This document shows, in pieces, positions 33,775-42,098 of a stretch of 64,000 bases of DNA; the stretch's first letter is position 1; each line of letters opens with the position of its first letter. A program made the position numbers and the translations under genes. The notes beneath the pieces are model-generated. The model was not told the origin of the DNA and made no database searches. It saw only the letters and a list, made by a program, of their open reading frames with translations. The DNA comes from Corynebacterium pseudopelargi (GTDB lineage Bacteria > Actinomycetota > Actinomycetes > Mycobacteriales > Mycobacteriaceae). The stretch covers positions 930,001-994,000 of the forward strand of contig NZ_CP033898.1 of NCBI RefSeq assembly GCF_003814005.1, given 5' to 3'.

Positions 33775-34617
33775 CTACATAGCGGCGATAATCGCATCTG
33801 CCATGCGGGCTTGGCCTACAGCGGTGGGGTGGAAGCCCACAGCATTGTCAGGTACGCCGAGCAAGGTGGTGGAATCGGTGCACATGCTGCCGTTTTCCGG
33901 TGCTGCCACGAAGGTGGCGCCGGTGGCCCCTGCTGCACGCTGCAGTTGAGTATTAAGAGCGCCGATGAAATCTGCCACGAATTGGCGATCTTCTGGGCGC
34001 TTTGGAATGTTAGGGAAGCATTCCTCATTGGCATTGGTGAGCTCGTAGTAGCCGGCCACCATCACCTTGGCGTGCGGTGCGCGCGCTTGTACGTCTTCAA
34101 TCACAGCCTGGACTTTTGCGCCGATGGGGGCAATGGCGGCAGCGGTTGGCAGCTCGATCAGTTCGCGACAGGTGGGGCCAAGACCGGTGACGAAGCCAGT
34201 CATACATGCGCCGATGTACTTATCTGCAAAGTTGTCATTACCGCCGAAGGTGAGCGTGACCAGGTCAGTATCGGCAGTCACGGCATCGCGTTGAGGAGCA
34301 AATGCGGTGCCTGGCAAGGGGTGAAGCTGGGGGATCCAATAATCCTCGGTGGTAGCCCAGCCACAGGTGACGTCGTCAAGCGAAAGGCCAAGTTTTTCGG
34401 CAACCACATGTGCGTAGTTATCGCTTGCCTGGCCACACAGCAGGCTCGGCGGAATCTGGATATTGCTCAGGCTGCCCACGGCTGCGAAAGAATCGCCCAG
34501 GGCCACGTACTTCGAACCTGCAGGTACGGGAGCCGCGGAGGCGGGAGTAGCAAGGCCTGCGGCGCAAGCGGCCGCGCCCAGCACGGCAATGGCGCGGCGT
34601 GCGGTAGTAGAAAGCAT
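33775..34617 (-). CDS. Secreted SGNH/GDSL hydrolase
   Basis: This exported esterase or lipase of 280 residues has a Sec signal peptide of about 28 residues ending ASA. Block I is ALGDSFAAVGS with the catalytic Ser, block III TFGGNDNF, and block V FHPTAVGQARMA with catalytic Asp/His. Four further cysteines in the mature part could form disulfides, as in secreted streptomycete lipases. Corynebacterial relatives are extracellular lipases or corynomycolate-related esterases; the substrate is unknown. It shares the terminator with hmp. Confidence 0.88.
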   Translation of the reverse strand: MLSTTARRAIAVLGAAACAAGLATPASAAPVPAGSKYVALGDSFAAVGSLSNIQIPPSLLCGQASDNYAHVVAEKLGLSLDDVTCGWATTEDYWIPQLHPLPGTAFAPQRDAVTADTDLVTLTFGGNDNFADKYIGACMTGFVTGLGPTCRELIELPTAAAIAPIGAKVQAVIEDVQARAPHAKVMVAGYYELTNANEECFPNIPKRPEDRQFVADFIGALNTQLQRAAGATGATFVAAPENGSMCTDSTTLLGVPDNAVGFHPTAVGQARMADAIIAAM

Positions 34618-34753
34618 CAGATGCGTCCTAAGGGGGAATGAGGGAATACGGTTACACCACTATCCTAAACCGCAAACAGTGCAAGTAAAAACTCGCTATC
34701 TACAACAAAACTACTGGTCACATGCGGTTTTTCGCACCTGTAAGATGGCAGGC

Positions 34754-35110
34754 ATGAAGATCAAATCTCACGCACTACAGTCCGGCGCCTTTGCTTCCAT
34801 GGGCATCTTGCACTTTGTGGCCCCGAAGCCTTTCGACGCCATCATCCCGCCCTACATGCCCTCCAAGGCTCGTACCTGGACCTACCTCAGCGGCGTAGCC
34901 GAGCTGACCGTGGCTGGGCTCATTGCAAATAAAGGCACCCGAGCCCTCGGAGGTAAAGCGGCGGTGGCCTTGCTACTCGCGGTGTGGCCGGCCAATTTTG
35001 AAATGGCGCGTCAAGCACTCGCTGGTGAAGATACCTCGCGCAAGGTGATCTCCCTGGCACGACTGCCACTGCAGCTACCCCTGATTCGCGCAGCCGCCAA
35101 GCTCAGCTAA
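34754..35110 (+). CDS. Small DoxX-like membrane protein
   Basis: This 118-residue membrane protein starts MKIKSHALQSGAFASMGILHFVAPKPFD and has three or four short hydrophobic stretches with the GxxHFxxP pattern of small DoxX/MauE-type proteins. ATG 34754 follows TAAGAT (34741-34746) by 7 nt, so a leaderless start there is chosen over the open frame that extends back to 34463 through the esterase gene. It stands alone between two convergent or divergent neighbours. Function unknown. Confidence 0.75.
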   Translation: MKIKSHALQSGAFASMGILHFVAPKPFDAIIPPYMPSKARTWTYLSGVAELTVAGLIANKGTRALGGKAAVALLLAVWPANFEMARQALAGEDTSRKVISLARLPLQLPLIRAAAKLS

Positions 35111-35118
35111 AAACAAAA

Positions 35119-35143
35119 GGCTCCTGGGAAAGTCCCAGGAGCC
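35119..35143. terminator. Bidirectional hairpin terminator
   Basis: An 11-bp stem pairs GGCTCCTGGGA (35119-35129) with TCCCAGGAGCC (35133-35143) around a 3-nt loop. The left flank AAAACAAAA provides a U-rich tail for the minus-strand gene. Confidence 0.85.
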
Positions 35144-35168
35144 TGAAAGTGCAATCGCTACTGCTTTT

Positions 35169-35732
35169 TTAGCCGCGCTTGCGATTGCGTGAAACAAGCG
35201 CCACGCCCAGGCCAACCAGCGCCGCACCGGCAAGCACAATGCCAAGCACCGATGCACCGGTATTAGCGAGCGAGCGCTGCGGGGTGGAGTGATCCTTATC
35301 AGCCGGTGCGTGGGAAGCCTCGGAGGACTTTTCCGCCGAAGGGCTTTCGCTTGTTACAGCCTCGGCTTCATCCTTGTCTTCTGCGGCATCCGTATCGGTT
35401 GCGTCCTGATCAGATGCATCTGCGTCCGTATCTGTGTCTGCGTCATCAGCCGCATCGGCGTCGTCTTGATCAGCAGCATCCTCTGGATCAGAAGCGTCAT
35501 TTTGATCGTCGGCATCGGCGCCATCGGTGTTGTCGGCGTCGTTGTCGGACTCCTCAGAATCGCCAGGGGTGGCCGGCTGATCTTCAGAGGCTTCAGGTTC
35601 TGCCGTCACCGTGGTGGTGTCGGTGACAGTTACCGAGTCAGTGGGCTCGTTGTCTTGGGCGTTGGCCACCCCGCTAAGAAAGGCTAATCCCAAGCCAGTG
35701 GCAACGGCAGCGGCGCTCAGACGGTTCTTCAT
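35169..35732 (-). CDS. Acidic Asp/Ala-rich surface protein with LANTG sorting signal
   Basis: This predicted cell-wall-anchored protein of 187 residues has a signal peptide MKNRLSAAAVATGLGLAFLSGVANA. The middle region (residues about 27-145) consists almost wholly of Asp, Ala, Glu, Thr and Ser with irregular DADD/DQDD repeats. The C-terminus has the sortase pattern LANTG, a hydrophobic stretch and the charged tail RNRKRG. LAxTG is the motif of class E sortases common in Actinobacteria. No sortase gene lies in this window. The extreme acidity suggests cation binding or a spacer role. No folded domain is recognisable. Confidence 0.82.
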   Translation of the reverse strand: MKNRLSAAAVATGLGLAFLSGVANAQDNEPTDSVTVTDTTTVTAEPEASEDQPATPGDSEESDNDADNTDGADADDQNDASDPEDAADQDDADAADDADTDTDADASDQDATDTDAAEDKDEAEAVTSESPSAEKSSEASHAPADKDHSTPQRSLANTGASVLGIVLAGAALVGLGVALVSRNRKRG

Positions 35733-35866
35733 TGCGATTCCTTTTGTGTGAAGTGCTCTAAGGGTTGAGGAGTTGTCTTAGAATTCTGCCCTAAGCATCA
35801 ACGATGTGCGCACCTTATGCCACACAAAGCTGCCTAAATGGGGGTAGTAAGGGGGTGGATACACCT

Positions 35867-35907
35867 CAGGCGCCGACTTCGGGCAGTACTTGCCCAAGTG
35901 GCGCCTG
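35867..35907. terminator. Compound hairpin downstream of the YdhK-like lipoprotein gene
   Basis: CAGGCGCC (35867-35874) pairs with GGCGCCTG (35900-35907), with further pairing of ACTT/AAGT and GGGCA/TGCCC inside. It is a probable terminator or 3'-stabilising stem for the minus-strand gene, though no clear U-tract follows. Confidence 0.6.
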
Positions 35908-35934
35908 GTGGAATTGAGGTGGCTTTGAGAATGC

Positions 35935-36549
35935 TTAGAGCTTTTCTAATTCATCCTCGGTAACCCACTTGTGGTTTTTGAAGTGCTTGCCATTGGCGTC
36001 GAAATCAACCATGTACACGGTGGTTTGCTCCACGTCTTCGACGGTGCCCTTCGCACCTTTCATGCCGTCCATGTGATCAGCCTCGATCACGATGGGATCG
36101 CCATCTTGCAAGGGCTCGGCGCCTGGATCCTGCAGCTCTTCTTGTACGACCCACTTGTGGTCTTCAACCCTTGGAGATCCATCGGTGGGATCGTAGTTCA
36201 CCTCATACACGGTGGTGGTGTAAGCGCCGGTGACCGTACCGATGGCGTCTTCCATGCCGGGCATGTGCTCAGCATCGATGCGAACTTTCTCTCCAACCTT
36301 GAAGCGAGGATTCTCTGCTTCTTTCATGCCGGCTGGTGCTTCGCCACCGTCGGTCTTGTGGGCGCCGTGGCCGTGGTGATCGTCGTGATCATCGTGCTCT
36401 TCGATCTCTACCACGGTGGTGTCGGTAGCACCGTTTTCGGCGGTGGTGGTGACAACGACTTCCTCTTCATCCTTGTCATCGCTGCAGGCGCTAAGGGCTA
36501 GGGCAGCGGTGGCGGCGATGGCGATAGAGGCTTTGGTGAAACGGCGCAT
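35935..36549 (-). CDS. Lipoprotein with two YdhK (DUF1541) repeats
   Basis: This 204-residue lipoprotein has a signal peptide with lipobox LSAC (Cys22), followed by an acidic/His segment (EEHDDHDDHHGHG near residue 50). It carries two tandem DUF1541 repeats, each built around GM..A.GTV...TTVY.V.(Y/F)D and ending HKWV..EEL (about residues 95-143 and 155-200). DUF1541 is a KOW-like small domain of unknown function, often near metal-related genes. The first 35 residues and 38 bp of DNA at its start are nearly identical to the neighbouring gene at 36723. Candidate -10 TATACT at plus-strand 36600-36605. Confidence 0.85.
   Translation of the reverse strand: MRRFTKASIAIAATAALALSACSDDKDEEEVVVTTTAENGATDTTVVEIEEHDDHDDHHGHGAHKTDGGEAPAGMKEAENPRFKVGEKVRIDAEHMPGMEDAIGTVTGAYTTTVYEVNYDPTDGSPRVEDHKWVVQEELQDPGAEPLQDGDPIVIEADHMDGMKGAKGTVEDVEQTTVYMVDFDANGKHFKNHKWVTEDELEKL
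36512..36549 (-). repeat. Direct repeat copy A (lipoprotein gene starts)
   Basis: This 38-bp segment covers the signal-peptide codons up to the ATG and is identical to 36997-37034. The 15-mer TACGCGTCCTTTCTT just upstream (36553-36567 and 37040-37054) is also shared, showing duplication of gene start and leader. Confidence 0.88.
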
Positions 36550-36672
36550 AAATACGCGTCCTTTCTTCGGGGGTCTTCAAATATAAGACGGACACGTCAA
36601 GTATAAGGATTCGTGCAGCTATCAGCCAGCACCTTCTGAAGCTGGCTCATCTACCTAAGTGCCCAATGCGAA

Positions 36673-36698
36673 ACGCCCCGCATGAAAGTGCGGGGCGT
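36673..36698 (-). terminator. Hairpin terminator after the small His/Asp-rich lipoprotein gene
   Basis: A 10-bp stem pairs ACGCCCCGCA (36673-36682) with TGCGGGGCGT (36689-36698). It lies just after the stop of the minus-strand gene at 36723. Confidence 0.75.
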
Positions 36699-36722
36699 GT
36701 GCAATTGCCTATAGCTACAGGC

Positions 36723-37034
36723 TTAGTGATCGTGATCGTCGTGATCATCGTGGTCGTGATCATCGTGATCGTCGTGATCGTCGCCATCGTTTTGGGGGTC
36801 GAGGCGATCTTCCAGATCCTCGCGATCGTTTTGATCATCCTGGCGGTCATCGCGATCATCGCGGTCGTTTTGATCGTCGCGATCTTCAGTCTCTACCACG
36901 GTGGTGTCGGTGGTGCCGTCTTGTTCGGTGGTGGTGACGACAACTTCGTCTTCATCCTTGTCGTCGCTGCAGGCTGACAGTGCCAGGGAAGCGGCAGCGG
37001 CGATGGCGATAGAGGCTTTGGTGAAACGGCGCAT
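36723..37034 (-). CDS. Small lipoprotein with Asp/Arg and Asp/His repeat tail
   Basis: This 103-residue lipoprotein is paralogous to the gene at 35935 over the signal peptide and the VVVTTT...TDTTVVE segment (residues 1 to about 50). It then diverges into DDRxD repeats and ends in a tail alternating Asp-Asp-His (about residues 84-103). No DUF1541 repeat is present. The tail could chelate divalent metals at the cell surface, but this is inferred from composition only. The underlying DNA is a degenerate tandem array of GATCGT/GATCAT units (36724-36786). Candidate -10 TATACT at plus-strand 37080-37085, as in the paralogue. Confidence 0.82.
   Translation of the reverse strand: MRRFTKASIAIAAAASLALSACSDDKDEDEVVVTTTEQDGTTDTTVVETEDRDDQNDRDDRDDRQDDQNDREDLEDRLDPQNDGDDHDDHDDHDHDDHDDHDH
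36997..37034 (-). repeat. Direct repeat copy B (lipoprotein gene starts)
   Basis: Partner of the 38-bp repeat at 36512-36549, in the same orientation 485 bp away. Confidence 0.88.
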
Positions 37035-37214
37035 GAGGTTACGCGTCCTTTCTTAGTATCAGTAACGGTACAAGCATAAAGTATAAGTAATGCGTTGTAA
37101 GTAATCAATTCTGAAGCACAGTAAGTGTTCAGAGAACTCCTATTTCTGCAGGCCAATGCCGAAAAAGTCCCACCTTTGCCCAGATAAAGAATCGGCGCGC
37201 AGCCGGCTTGGCGT

Positions 37215-37220
37215 TAGGAT
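37215..37220 (+). promoter_or_regulatory. -10 box of the GH13 gene
   Basis: TAGGAT stands directly before an in-frame ATG at 37221. Transcription would begin about 37227, so translation more likely starts at ATG 37278. Confidence 0.55.
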
Positions 37221-37277
37221 ATGGACAACACTTCGGCCGAAGGCCGTGAGATCCAACAAGGAAAGAAGCAAGCAACG

Positions 37278-39023
37278 ATGAGCGCGCAAGAACACGTACC
37301 CGGCATGGGTGCCATCCCCCTCGAGCAGGGCTACGCCTTTCGAGTATGGGCTCCGAATGCAGACTCGGTTGCCGTGGTCGGCGACTTCAATGAATGGGAC
37401 GAGCAAGCCAATGTGCTCGAGCGCGAAGAATCAGGCAACTTCTACGGGGTTGTCACTCAGGCGCGCACCGGCCAGGAGTACCAATTTGCCATTCGCAATG
37501 GCGAAAACACCTTCATGCGCATCGATCCCCGAGCCTTCAAGGTGACCAACTCCGTGGGCAATGGTGTGCTGTATAACCACGAGGATTTTGACTGGTCCGG
37601 CGATGAATTCGCCACACCAAACCAGCACGAGCTTGTGATTTATGAAACCCATATCGGTTCCTTCGTCGATAACGGCGATGAGCACCAACCGGCGAATCTT
37701 GAAGATCTCACCAAAAAGCTCGACTACCTGGTGGGGCTCAATATCAACTGCGTGGAGCTCATGCCGCTCATGGAATTCGCGGGCGACTACTCATGGGGCT
37801 ATAACCCCGCCAATATCTTCGCCGTGGAATCCTCCTATGGTGGCCCCGATGCGCTCAAGCACTTCATTAAAGAAGCACACGCCCGCGGAATCGCCGTGAT
37901 CATCGACGTGGTGTACAACCACTTCGGACCTTCCGATTTGTCCCTGTGGCAATTCGACGGCTGGCAAGAAAACGACAAGGGCGGAATCTACTTCTACCAA
38001 GATTGGCGCAGCTCTACTCCCTGGGGCGATACTCGCCCCGATTATGGCCGCCAAGAAGTACGGGACTTCATCTCCGATAACGCCCGCATGTGGCTGCGCG
38101 ACTACCACGCAGACGGATTGCGCCTTGATATGACGCCCTATATGCGCTCCAAGGACGGCTTCTCCGATGACATCCCAGAAGGCTGGACCATGATGCATGA
38201 GGTCGGTCGGGTCGTGCGCGAGGAGTTCCCGGGCAGGATCGCGATCGCAGAAGATCTGCACAATCTCGCAGCCGTGTCCTCCACAGAACCAGATGGCGGC
38301 AATATGCATGCCCAGTGGGATTCCCAATTCGTGCACCCGGTCCGCGAAGCGCTCATCACCAACGATGATGCCTCCCGCAACATCGACTCGGTAGCTGCAG
38401 CGGTGACCCACGAATACCTCAATCCCTTTGATCGCGTGATCTATACCGAATCCCATGACGAGGTAGCCAATGGTTCAGCACGCGTGACCACCGAGGTTGC
38501 AGGCGATAACCCAGACGGCTGGGATGCCCAAAAACGTGCCACCCTTGGTGCCTGCCTGGTCTTAAGCGCCCCAGGCATGCCAATGCTATTCCAAGGCCAG
38601 GAATTCCTTGAAGATGAATGGTTCCGCGACACCGTGCCGCTCGATTGGGGGCAAGCATGGGCGTTTAGGGATATTGCGAGGATGTTTTCCGACCTCATTG
38701 CGCTAAGGCGCAACCTCGACGGCAGCAGCGCCGGGCTACAAGGACCTGTCACCCGAATCCACCACCAAGACAATGAATCCAAGCTGCTCGTCTTTAGCCG
38801 CGAAACCCTCGACCAAGATGCTGTGCTGGTGGCCGTGAACTTCTCACGCACGGAATGTGCCGCCAATGTCACCATCCCAGAGGGGCACTGGAAGGTGCGC
38901 TTTAATTCCGATGCCAACACCTATTCCACGCTATTTGGCAACCACGAAACCTCCGATATGGAAGGCCCCGATGCCTATCTGTCGCTCGGGCCATTTTCCT
39001 GCGTGATGTTTAGCCGCGCATAA
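37278..39023 (+). CDS. GH13 glucan-active enzyme with CBM48 (branching-enzyme/trehalohydrolase-like)
   Basis: This cytosolic alpha-glucan enzyme of 581 residues has an N-terminal CBM48 domain (FRVWAPNADSVAVVGDFNEWDE, about residues 20-41). A GH13 barrel follows with region I DVVYNHFGP, region II LRLDMT (nucleophile Asp), region III IAIAEDLHN (acid/base Glu) and region IV TESHDE. A short C-terminal beta domain completes the protein. The layout fits GlgB-like branching enzymes or maltooligosyltrehalose trehalohydrolases; I cannot choose by eye. ATG 37278 is preferred over ATG 37221, which abuts the -10 box. A terminator shared with the convergent MmpL-like gene follows. Confidence 0.85.
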   Translation: MSAQEHVPGMGAIPLEQGYAFRVWAPNADSVAVVGDFNEWDEQANVLEREESGNFYGVVTQARTGQEYQFAIRNGENTFMRIDPRAFKVTNSVGNGVLYNHEDFDWSGDEFATPNQHELVIYETHIGSFVDNGDEHQPANLEDLTKKLDYLVGLNINCVELMPLMEFAGDYSWGYNPANIFAVESSYGGPDALKHFIKEAHARGIAVIIDVVYNHFGPSDLSLWQFDGWQENDKGGIYFYQDWRSSTPWGDTRPDYGRQEVRDFISDNARMWLRDYHADGLRLDMTPYMRSKDGFSDDIPEGWTMMHEVGRVVREEFPGRIAIAEDLHNLAAVSSTEPDGGNMHAQWDSQFVHPVREALITNDDASRNIDSVAAAVTHEYLNPFDRVIYTESHDEVANGSARVTTEVAGDNPDGWDAQKRATLGACLVLSAPGMPMLFQGQEFLEDEWFRDTVPLDWGQAWAFRDIARMFSDLIALRRNLDGSSAGLQGPVTRIHHQDNESKLLVFSRETLDQDAVLVAVNFSRTECAANVTIPEGHWKVRFNSDANTYSTLFGNHETSDMEGPDAYLSLGPFSCVMFSRA

Positions 39024-39040
39024 CAACAGCACGCAGCAAA

Positions 39041-39078
39041 AAGCCCCGTAGGTCAAAGCGATATAACCTACGGGGCTT
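39041..39078. terminator. Bidirectional terminator between GH13 and MmpL-like genes
   Basis: A 13-bp perfect stem pairs AAGCCCCGTAGGT (39041-39053) with ACCTACGGGGCTT (39066-39078) with an A-tract on its left. Confidence 0.85.
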
Positions 39079-39110
39079 GGTGCTTTCTAGCTCAACTTAA
39101 TCCAAGGGCT

Positions 39111-41102
39111 TCAAGCCTTTGATTGGTGGGTTGGCTTTGAAGGCCACCAGAACTTCTGGCCAAACACCATCATCACGGCCGGCAACAAAATCGTGCGCAC
39201 CACCAGGGTATCGAGCAGCACGCCGAGGAAAATCACCACACCAATTTGTGCCAGCGCCACCAGTGGCAGCACGCCAAGCGCGGCAAAAACGGCAGCAAGC
39301 AAGATGCCGGCGGAGGTAATCACACCACCGGTGGTGGACAAAGCCTTGCGCACATGGGCACTCATATCCGCATCAGGATTCTTTGCCGCTTCCTCTTTGG
39401 CGCGGGTGACTAGGAAGATGTTGTAGTCCACGCCCAGGGCGACCAAGAATACGAAGGCGTATAGCGGGGTGAGGTCTGCCAGGGAATTAAAGCCCAAAAT
39501 GTGCTGGAATACCCACCAACCAAGACCCATGGCGGCGATATTGGTCAGCAGCACCGTCGACACCATCACCAGCGGGGCCACCAGGCTTCGCAGCAGCACG
39601 ATCAATGCCAGCAACACCACGGCCAGCACTGCAGGGAAGATCACCCGACGGTCTGCTGCCGCGTATTCGGCTTGGTCATACAACTCAGCATCAGGGCCGC
39701 CAACCTTGGTGGCATAAGGCGAGAGCGCATCGCGCAGTGCTTGAGTGTCTAAGCCCGAAGCATTCAGCGTCACCTCAGAACCAATTTCTTGGCCCGGTTG
39801 CACCGAGGCGCCGGCAGTTTTAAGTGCCTTTTCTACCTCTTGCAGTTGGGAAGGATCTTCTACCAATACAGTCGCGGGTGTGGCTGCTTGGTCGGGGAAG
39901 TGCGCCTCCAACGTCTCGCTTGCGGCGATGGACTCCGGGGTATCAATAAACTGATCCGCCTGCGAAAGGCCAATCTTCATGTTCAGTGAGCCTGCGCAAG
40001 CAATACCGAGCAACACCAAAGAAGCGATGATCACGGCGACCTTCCGGCCGGCCACAAAGTTGCCAATTCGATCCCAGATGCCGTGCTGCGCTTCGGTGCC
40101 CACGGCGGGGGTCTTTGGCCAGAACACCCAGCGCCCGAAGGTAACCAGCGCGCCGGGGAGTACGAATAGTGCAAAGGTCAAGGCGATAATCACACCAACG
40201 GTCGAGGCAACGCCTAAGCCGCGGGTATTTGGTGCTGCAGAAAGCAGCAGGCAGAGCACGCCGAGTGCCACAGTCGAGGCGCTGGCAGCGCAGGCCTTCG
40301 CGGTGGGCAACCATGCCTTGGCCATGGCCTCAAAGCGGCTGGAGTGCTCGCGCAATTCATCGCGATAGCGAGAGATCAGCAGCAATGCGTAGTTGGTGCC
40401 TGCACCAAAGACGAGCACCGACAAAATGCCAGCGGTGGATTCGTCCCAACTCATCCCAAGGGCGCTGAGCACCCAGGTAAATACCGTTGCCGCTACGCGA
40501 TCGGCAACGCCAATCACGGCCAGCGGGATCAGCCACAGCACGGGGGAGCGGTAGGTGATAATCAGCAGCAGCGCCACGATGATGGCGGTGACACCTAACA
40601 GGAGGAAGTTTGCTCCGTCAAAGACATTGGCAAGGTCAGCCTGGATTGCTGCAGGGCCTGTTACCTGCACTTGCATGCCCTCGGGTGCGTCTGCCTTGAG
40701 GTCTTCGCGCAGCGTATTGATTTGCTCGGCAACCTCGGCGCTTGTGCCGCCTTCAATGTTGCTAAAGATCAGGGCAGCTTCGCCGTCTTCGCTTGGAACG
40801 GCTTTGCCGCCGATAGACGATGCCAGTGATTGAGCCTCGGCGATGTTGATGCCGCCGGATTGTTCCAGCACGGCAATGGCGGTGGTATCGCCGGCGTCAT
40901 CTTCGAGCTGTTCTACGGTGCGCGCAACTGCGAGGGAGTCGGATCCCTCGGGCAGGTTGCCATAGGTATTGGTCGGCACATCTTTGGCGCCAATGGCCAT
41001 CAGTGCGATCCCGATGATCAATAAAACGAGCGCGAGCCATCGCGATCGTTTGGCTTTTTGTGCAGCCGCTGTTGGCTGCTCAGCGGTGGAGTTGGTTGAC
41101 AT
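39111..41102 (-). CDS. MMPL/RND-family membrane transporter
   Basis: This exporter-type membrane protein of 663 residues has the RND topology: one segment near the N-terminus, a large outside domain (about residues 40-160), then a bundle of five segments, a second outside domain (about 370-480) and another bundle. Blocks such as GAGTNYALLLISRYRDEL and ALGVDYNIFLVTRAKEE carry the conserved Asp/Tyr of MMPL proton-relay segments. It resembles the YdfJ/MmpL-like group that exports lipids or drugs; its size is below that of the trehalose monomycolate exporter MmpL3/CmpL1. ATG 41102 is preferred because TAGTAT ends 7 nt upstream. Confidence 0.9.
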   Translation of the reverse strand: MSTNSTAEQPTAAAQKAKRSRWLALVLLIIGIALMAIGAKDVPTNTYGNLPEGSDSLAVARTVEQLEDDAGDTTAIAVLEQSGGINIAEAQSLASSIGGKAVPSEDGEAALIFSNIEGGTSAEVAEQINTLREDLKADAPEGMQVQVTGPAAIQADLANVFDGANFLLLGVTAIIVALLLIITYRSPVLWLIPLAVIGVADRVAATVFTWVLSALGMSWDESTAGILSVLVFGAGTNYALLLISRYRDELREHSSRFEAMAKAWLPTAKACAASASTVALGVLCLLLSAAPNTRGLGVASTVGVIIALTFALFVLPGALVTFGRWVFWPKTPAVGTEAQHGIWDRIGNFVAGRKVAVIIASLVLLGIACAGSLNMKIGLSQADQFIDTPESIAASETLEAHFPDQAATPATVLVEDPSQLQEVEKALKTAGASVQPGQEIGSEVTLNASGLDTQALRDALSPYATKVGGPDAELYDQAEYAAADRRVIFPAVLAVVLLALIVLLRSLVAPLVMVSTVLLTNIAAMGLGWWVFQHILGFNSLADLTPLYAFVFLVALGVDYNIFLVTRAKEEAAKNPDADMSAHVRKALSTTGGVITSAGILLAAVFAALGVLPLVALAQIGVVIFLGVLLDTLVVRTILLPAVMMVFGQKFWWPSKPTHQSKA

Positions 41103-41197
41103 GGACACCATACTAAGGCAAGGGAACCTTAAGTTCTGCACGCATGCGCAGGGTGTCACAGCTACAAGCGTGGTGCGACAGTGCCTGTGGTTATTCG

Positions 41198-42055
41198 CTA
41201 TTCAGCAGCCGTTTGTGCAGCTAGGGCGGTGCTGAGCTCTCGCCAGGAGGGAGTGCGCGCCTTGCTTGCCAGGTGGCTGTATTGCTGCGAAATTGTGTCT
41301 TGAATCATGTCTGCAGCCTCGAGCGCGGTTGCGGGATCAGTTGGGGTAGTACCGGCGAATCGATAGGCGGGCTCTGCAACAGGAACCTCGGCGGTAGGTT
41401 GCAGGCTTGCCTCTAACACATCGATGCGCTGCTGGTGAGCTGCAAGCAGGGCACTAATCCGCTGTTTCCCAGTCGCATCGGCATAACCCAAGGCCACGCC
41501 AAGGCCATAGCGAGCCGCATATTCGTCCTTCAAAGCCTCGCGAGCATCGCTTGCATCGGCTTCAATATCGCCGGATTTGATCCCTTGGGCTTTGAGCTCC
41601 TTATTTGGCTGCAACTGGGCTGCGCCTGCCACCGGTGCGGCAGCGCCGGCTTGAACCAAATCGATGATCTGTGGGACTAGCACCGGCATGGCATCCTGAG
41701 GTGCCTCGGCGGTGGCGTCGAGGATGAGCTGCGCGGAGACGTCGAAAAGCTCCACACCTTGGCGCTGATCGGTAGGCGCTTGCTCAATATCGTCTTCGAT
41801 GGCCTCATAGGAACAATGCTCAGGTTGCTCGCCATTTTCGCGATGCCCGCAGGCGCGCATGGCCTCGGCAATAAGCTCCTCGGCATCCTCGGCTCGCAAT
41901 TGCTTTAATGCCGGGGTCTGATAAGTATCGGCCTCATACCGCGCCTGAGCTGCAAGGTCGATCAAAGTGGCATTGGGCTCAGGCTGTTGAACCAGGCTGC
42001 AAGACCCAAGCGAAAGCGCGAGGGCAAGGGGGAGGGCTAGGGCAGAAACACGCAT
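41198..42055 (-). CDS. Lipoprotein, DUF4439-like (ferritin-like C-terminal part)
   Basis: This 285-residue predicted lipoprotein has signal peptide MRVSALALPLALALSLGSC with lipobox LGSC. The mature part is helical and Ala/Glu/Gln-rich; the C-terminal third (KDEYAARYGLGVALGYADATGKQRISALLAAHQQRIDVLEA) matches the ferritin-like DUF4439 domain found beside rimP-nusA in Actinobacteria. Function unknown. The frame is open to 42253 through rimP, but ATG 42055 gives the signal peptide and follows TATACT (plus 42065-42070). It is divergent from rimP across 43 nt. Confidence 0.8.
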   Translation of the reverse strand: MRVSALALPLALALSLGSCSLVQQPEPNATLIDLAAQARYEADTYQTPALKQLRAEDAEELIAEAMRACGHRENGEQPEHCSYEAIEDDIEQAPTDQRQGVELFDVSAQLILDATAEAPQDAMPVLVPQIIDLVQAGAAAPVAGAAQLQPNKELKAQGIKSGDIEADASDAREALKDEYAARYGLGVALGYADATGKQRISALLAAHQQRIDVLEASLQPTAEVPVAEPAYRFAGTTPTDPATALEAADMIQDTISQQYSHLASKARTPSWRELSTALAAQTAAE

Positions 42056-42098
42056 CGCCGAGCAAGTATAGTCACCCCAAGCTACTAGCATGGCCAGC
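42056..42098. promoter_or_regulatory. Divergent promoters of the DUF4439-like gene and rimP
   Basis: TATACT (plus-strand 42065-42070, minus orientation) lies 9 nt before the lipoprotein ATG. TAGCAT (42086-42091) lies 7 nt before the rimP ATG. Both fit leaderless or nearly leaderless mRNAs. Confidence 0.55.

Noticed and set aside
35867..35907. Riboswitch between acidic-protein genes
   Set aside because: A single extended hairpin at a gene 3' end with no known aptamer features; a terminator or stabilising stem is simpler.
36666..36977. Plus-strand hydrophobic Ile/Val-rich frame over the His/Asp-rich lipoprotein gene
   Set aside because: It is the reverse complement of GAT/CAC-type repeats (ATC/GTG codons), giving false membrane-protein composition.
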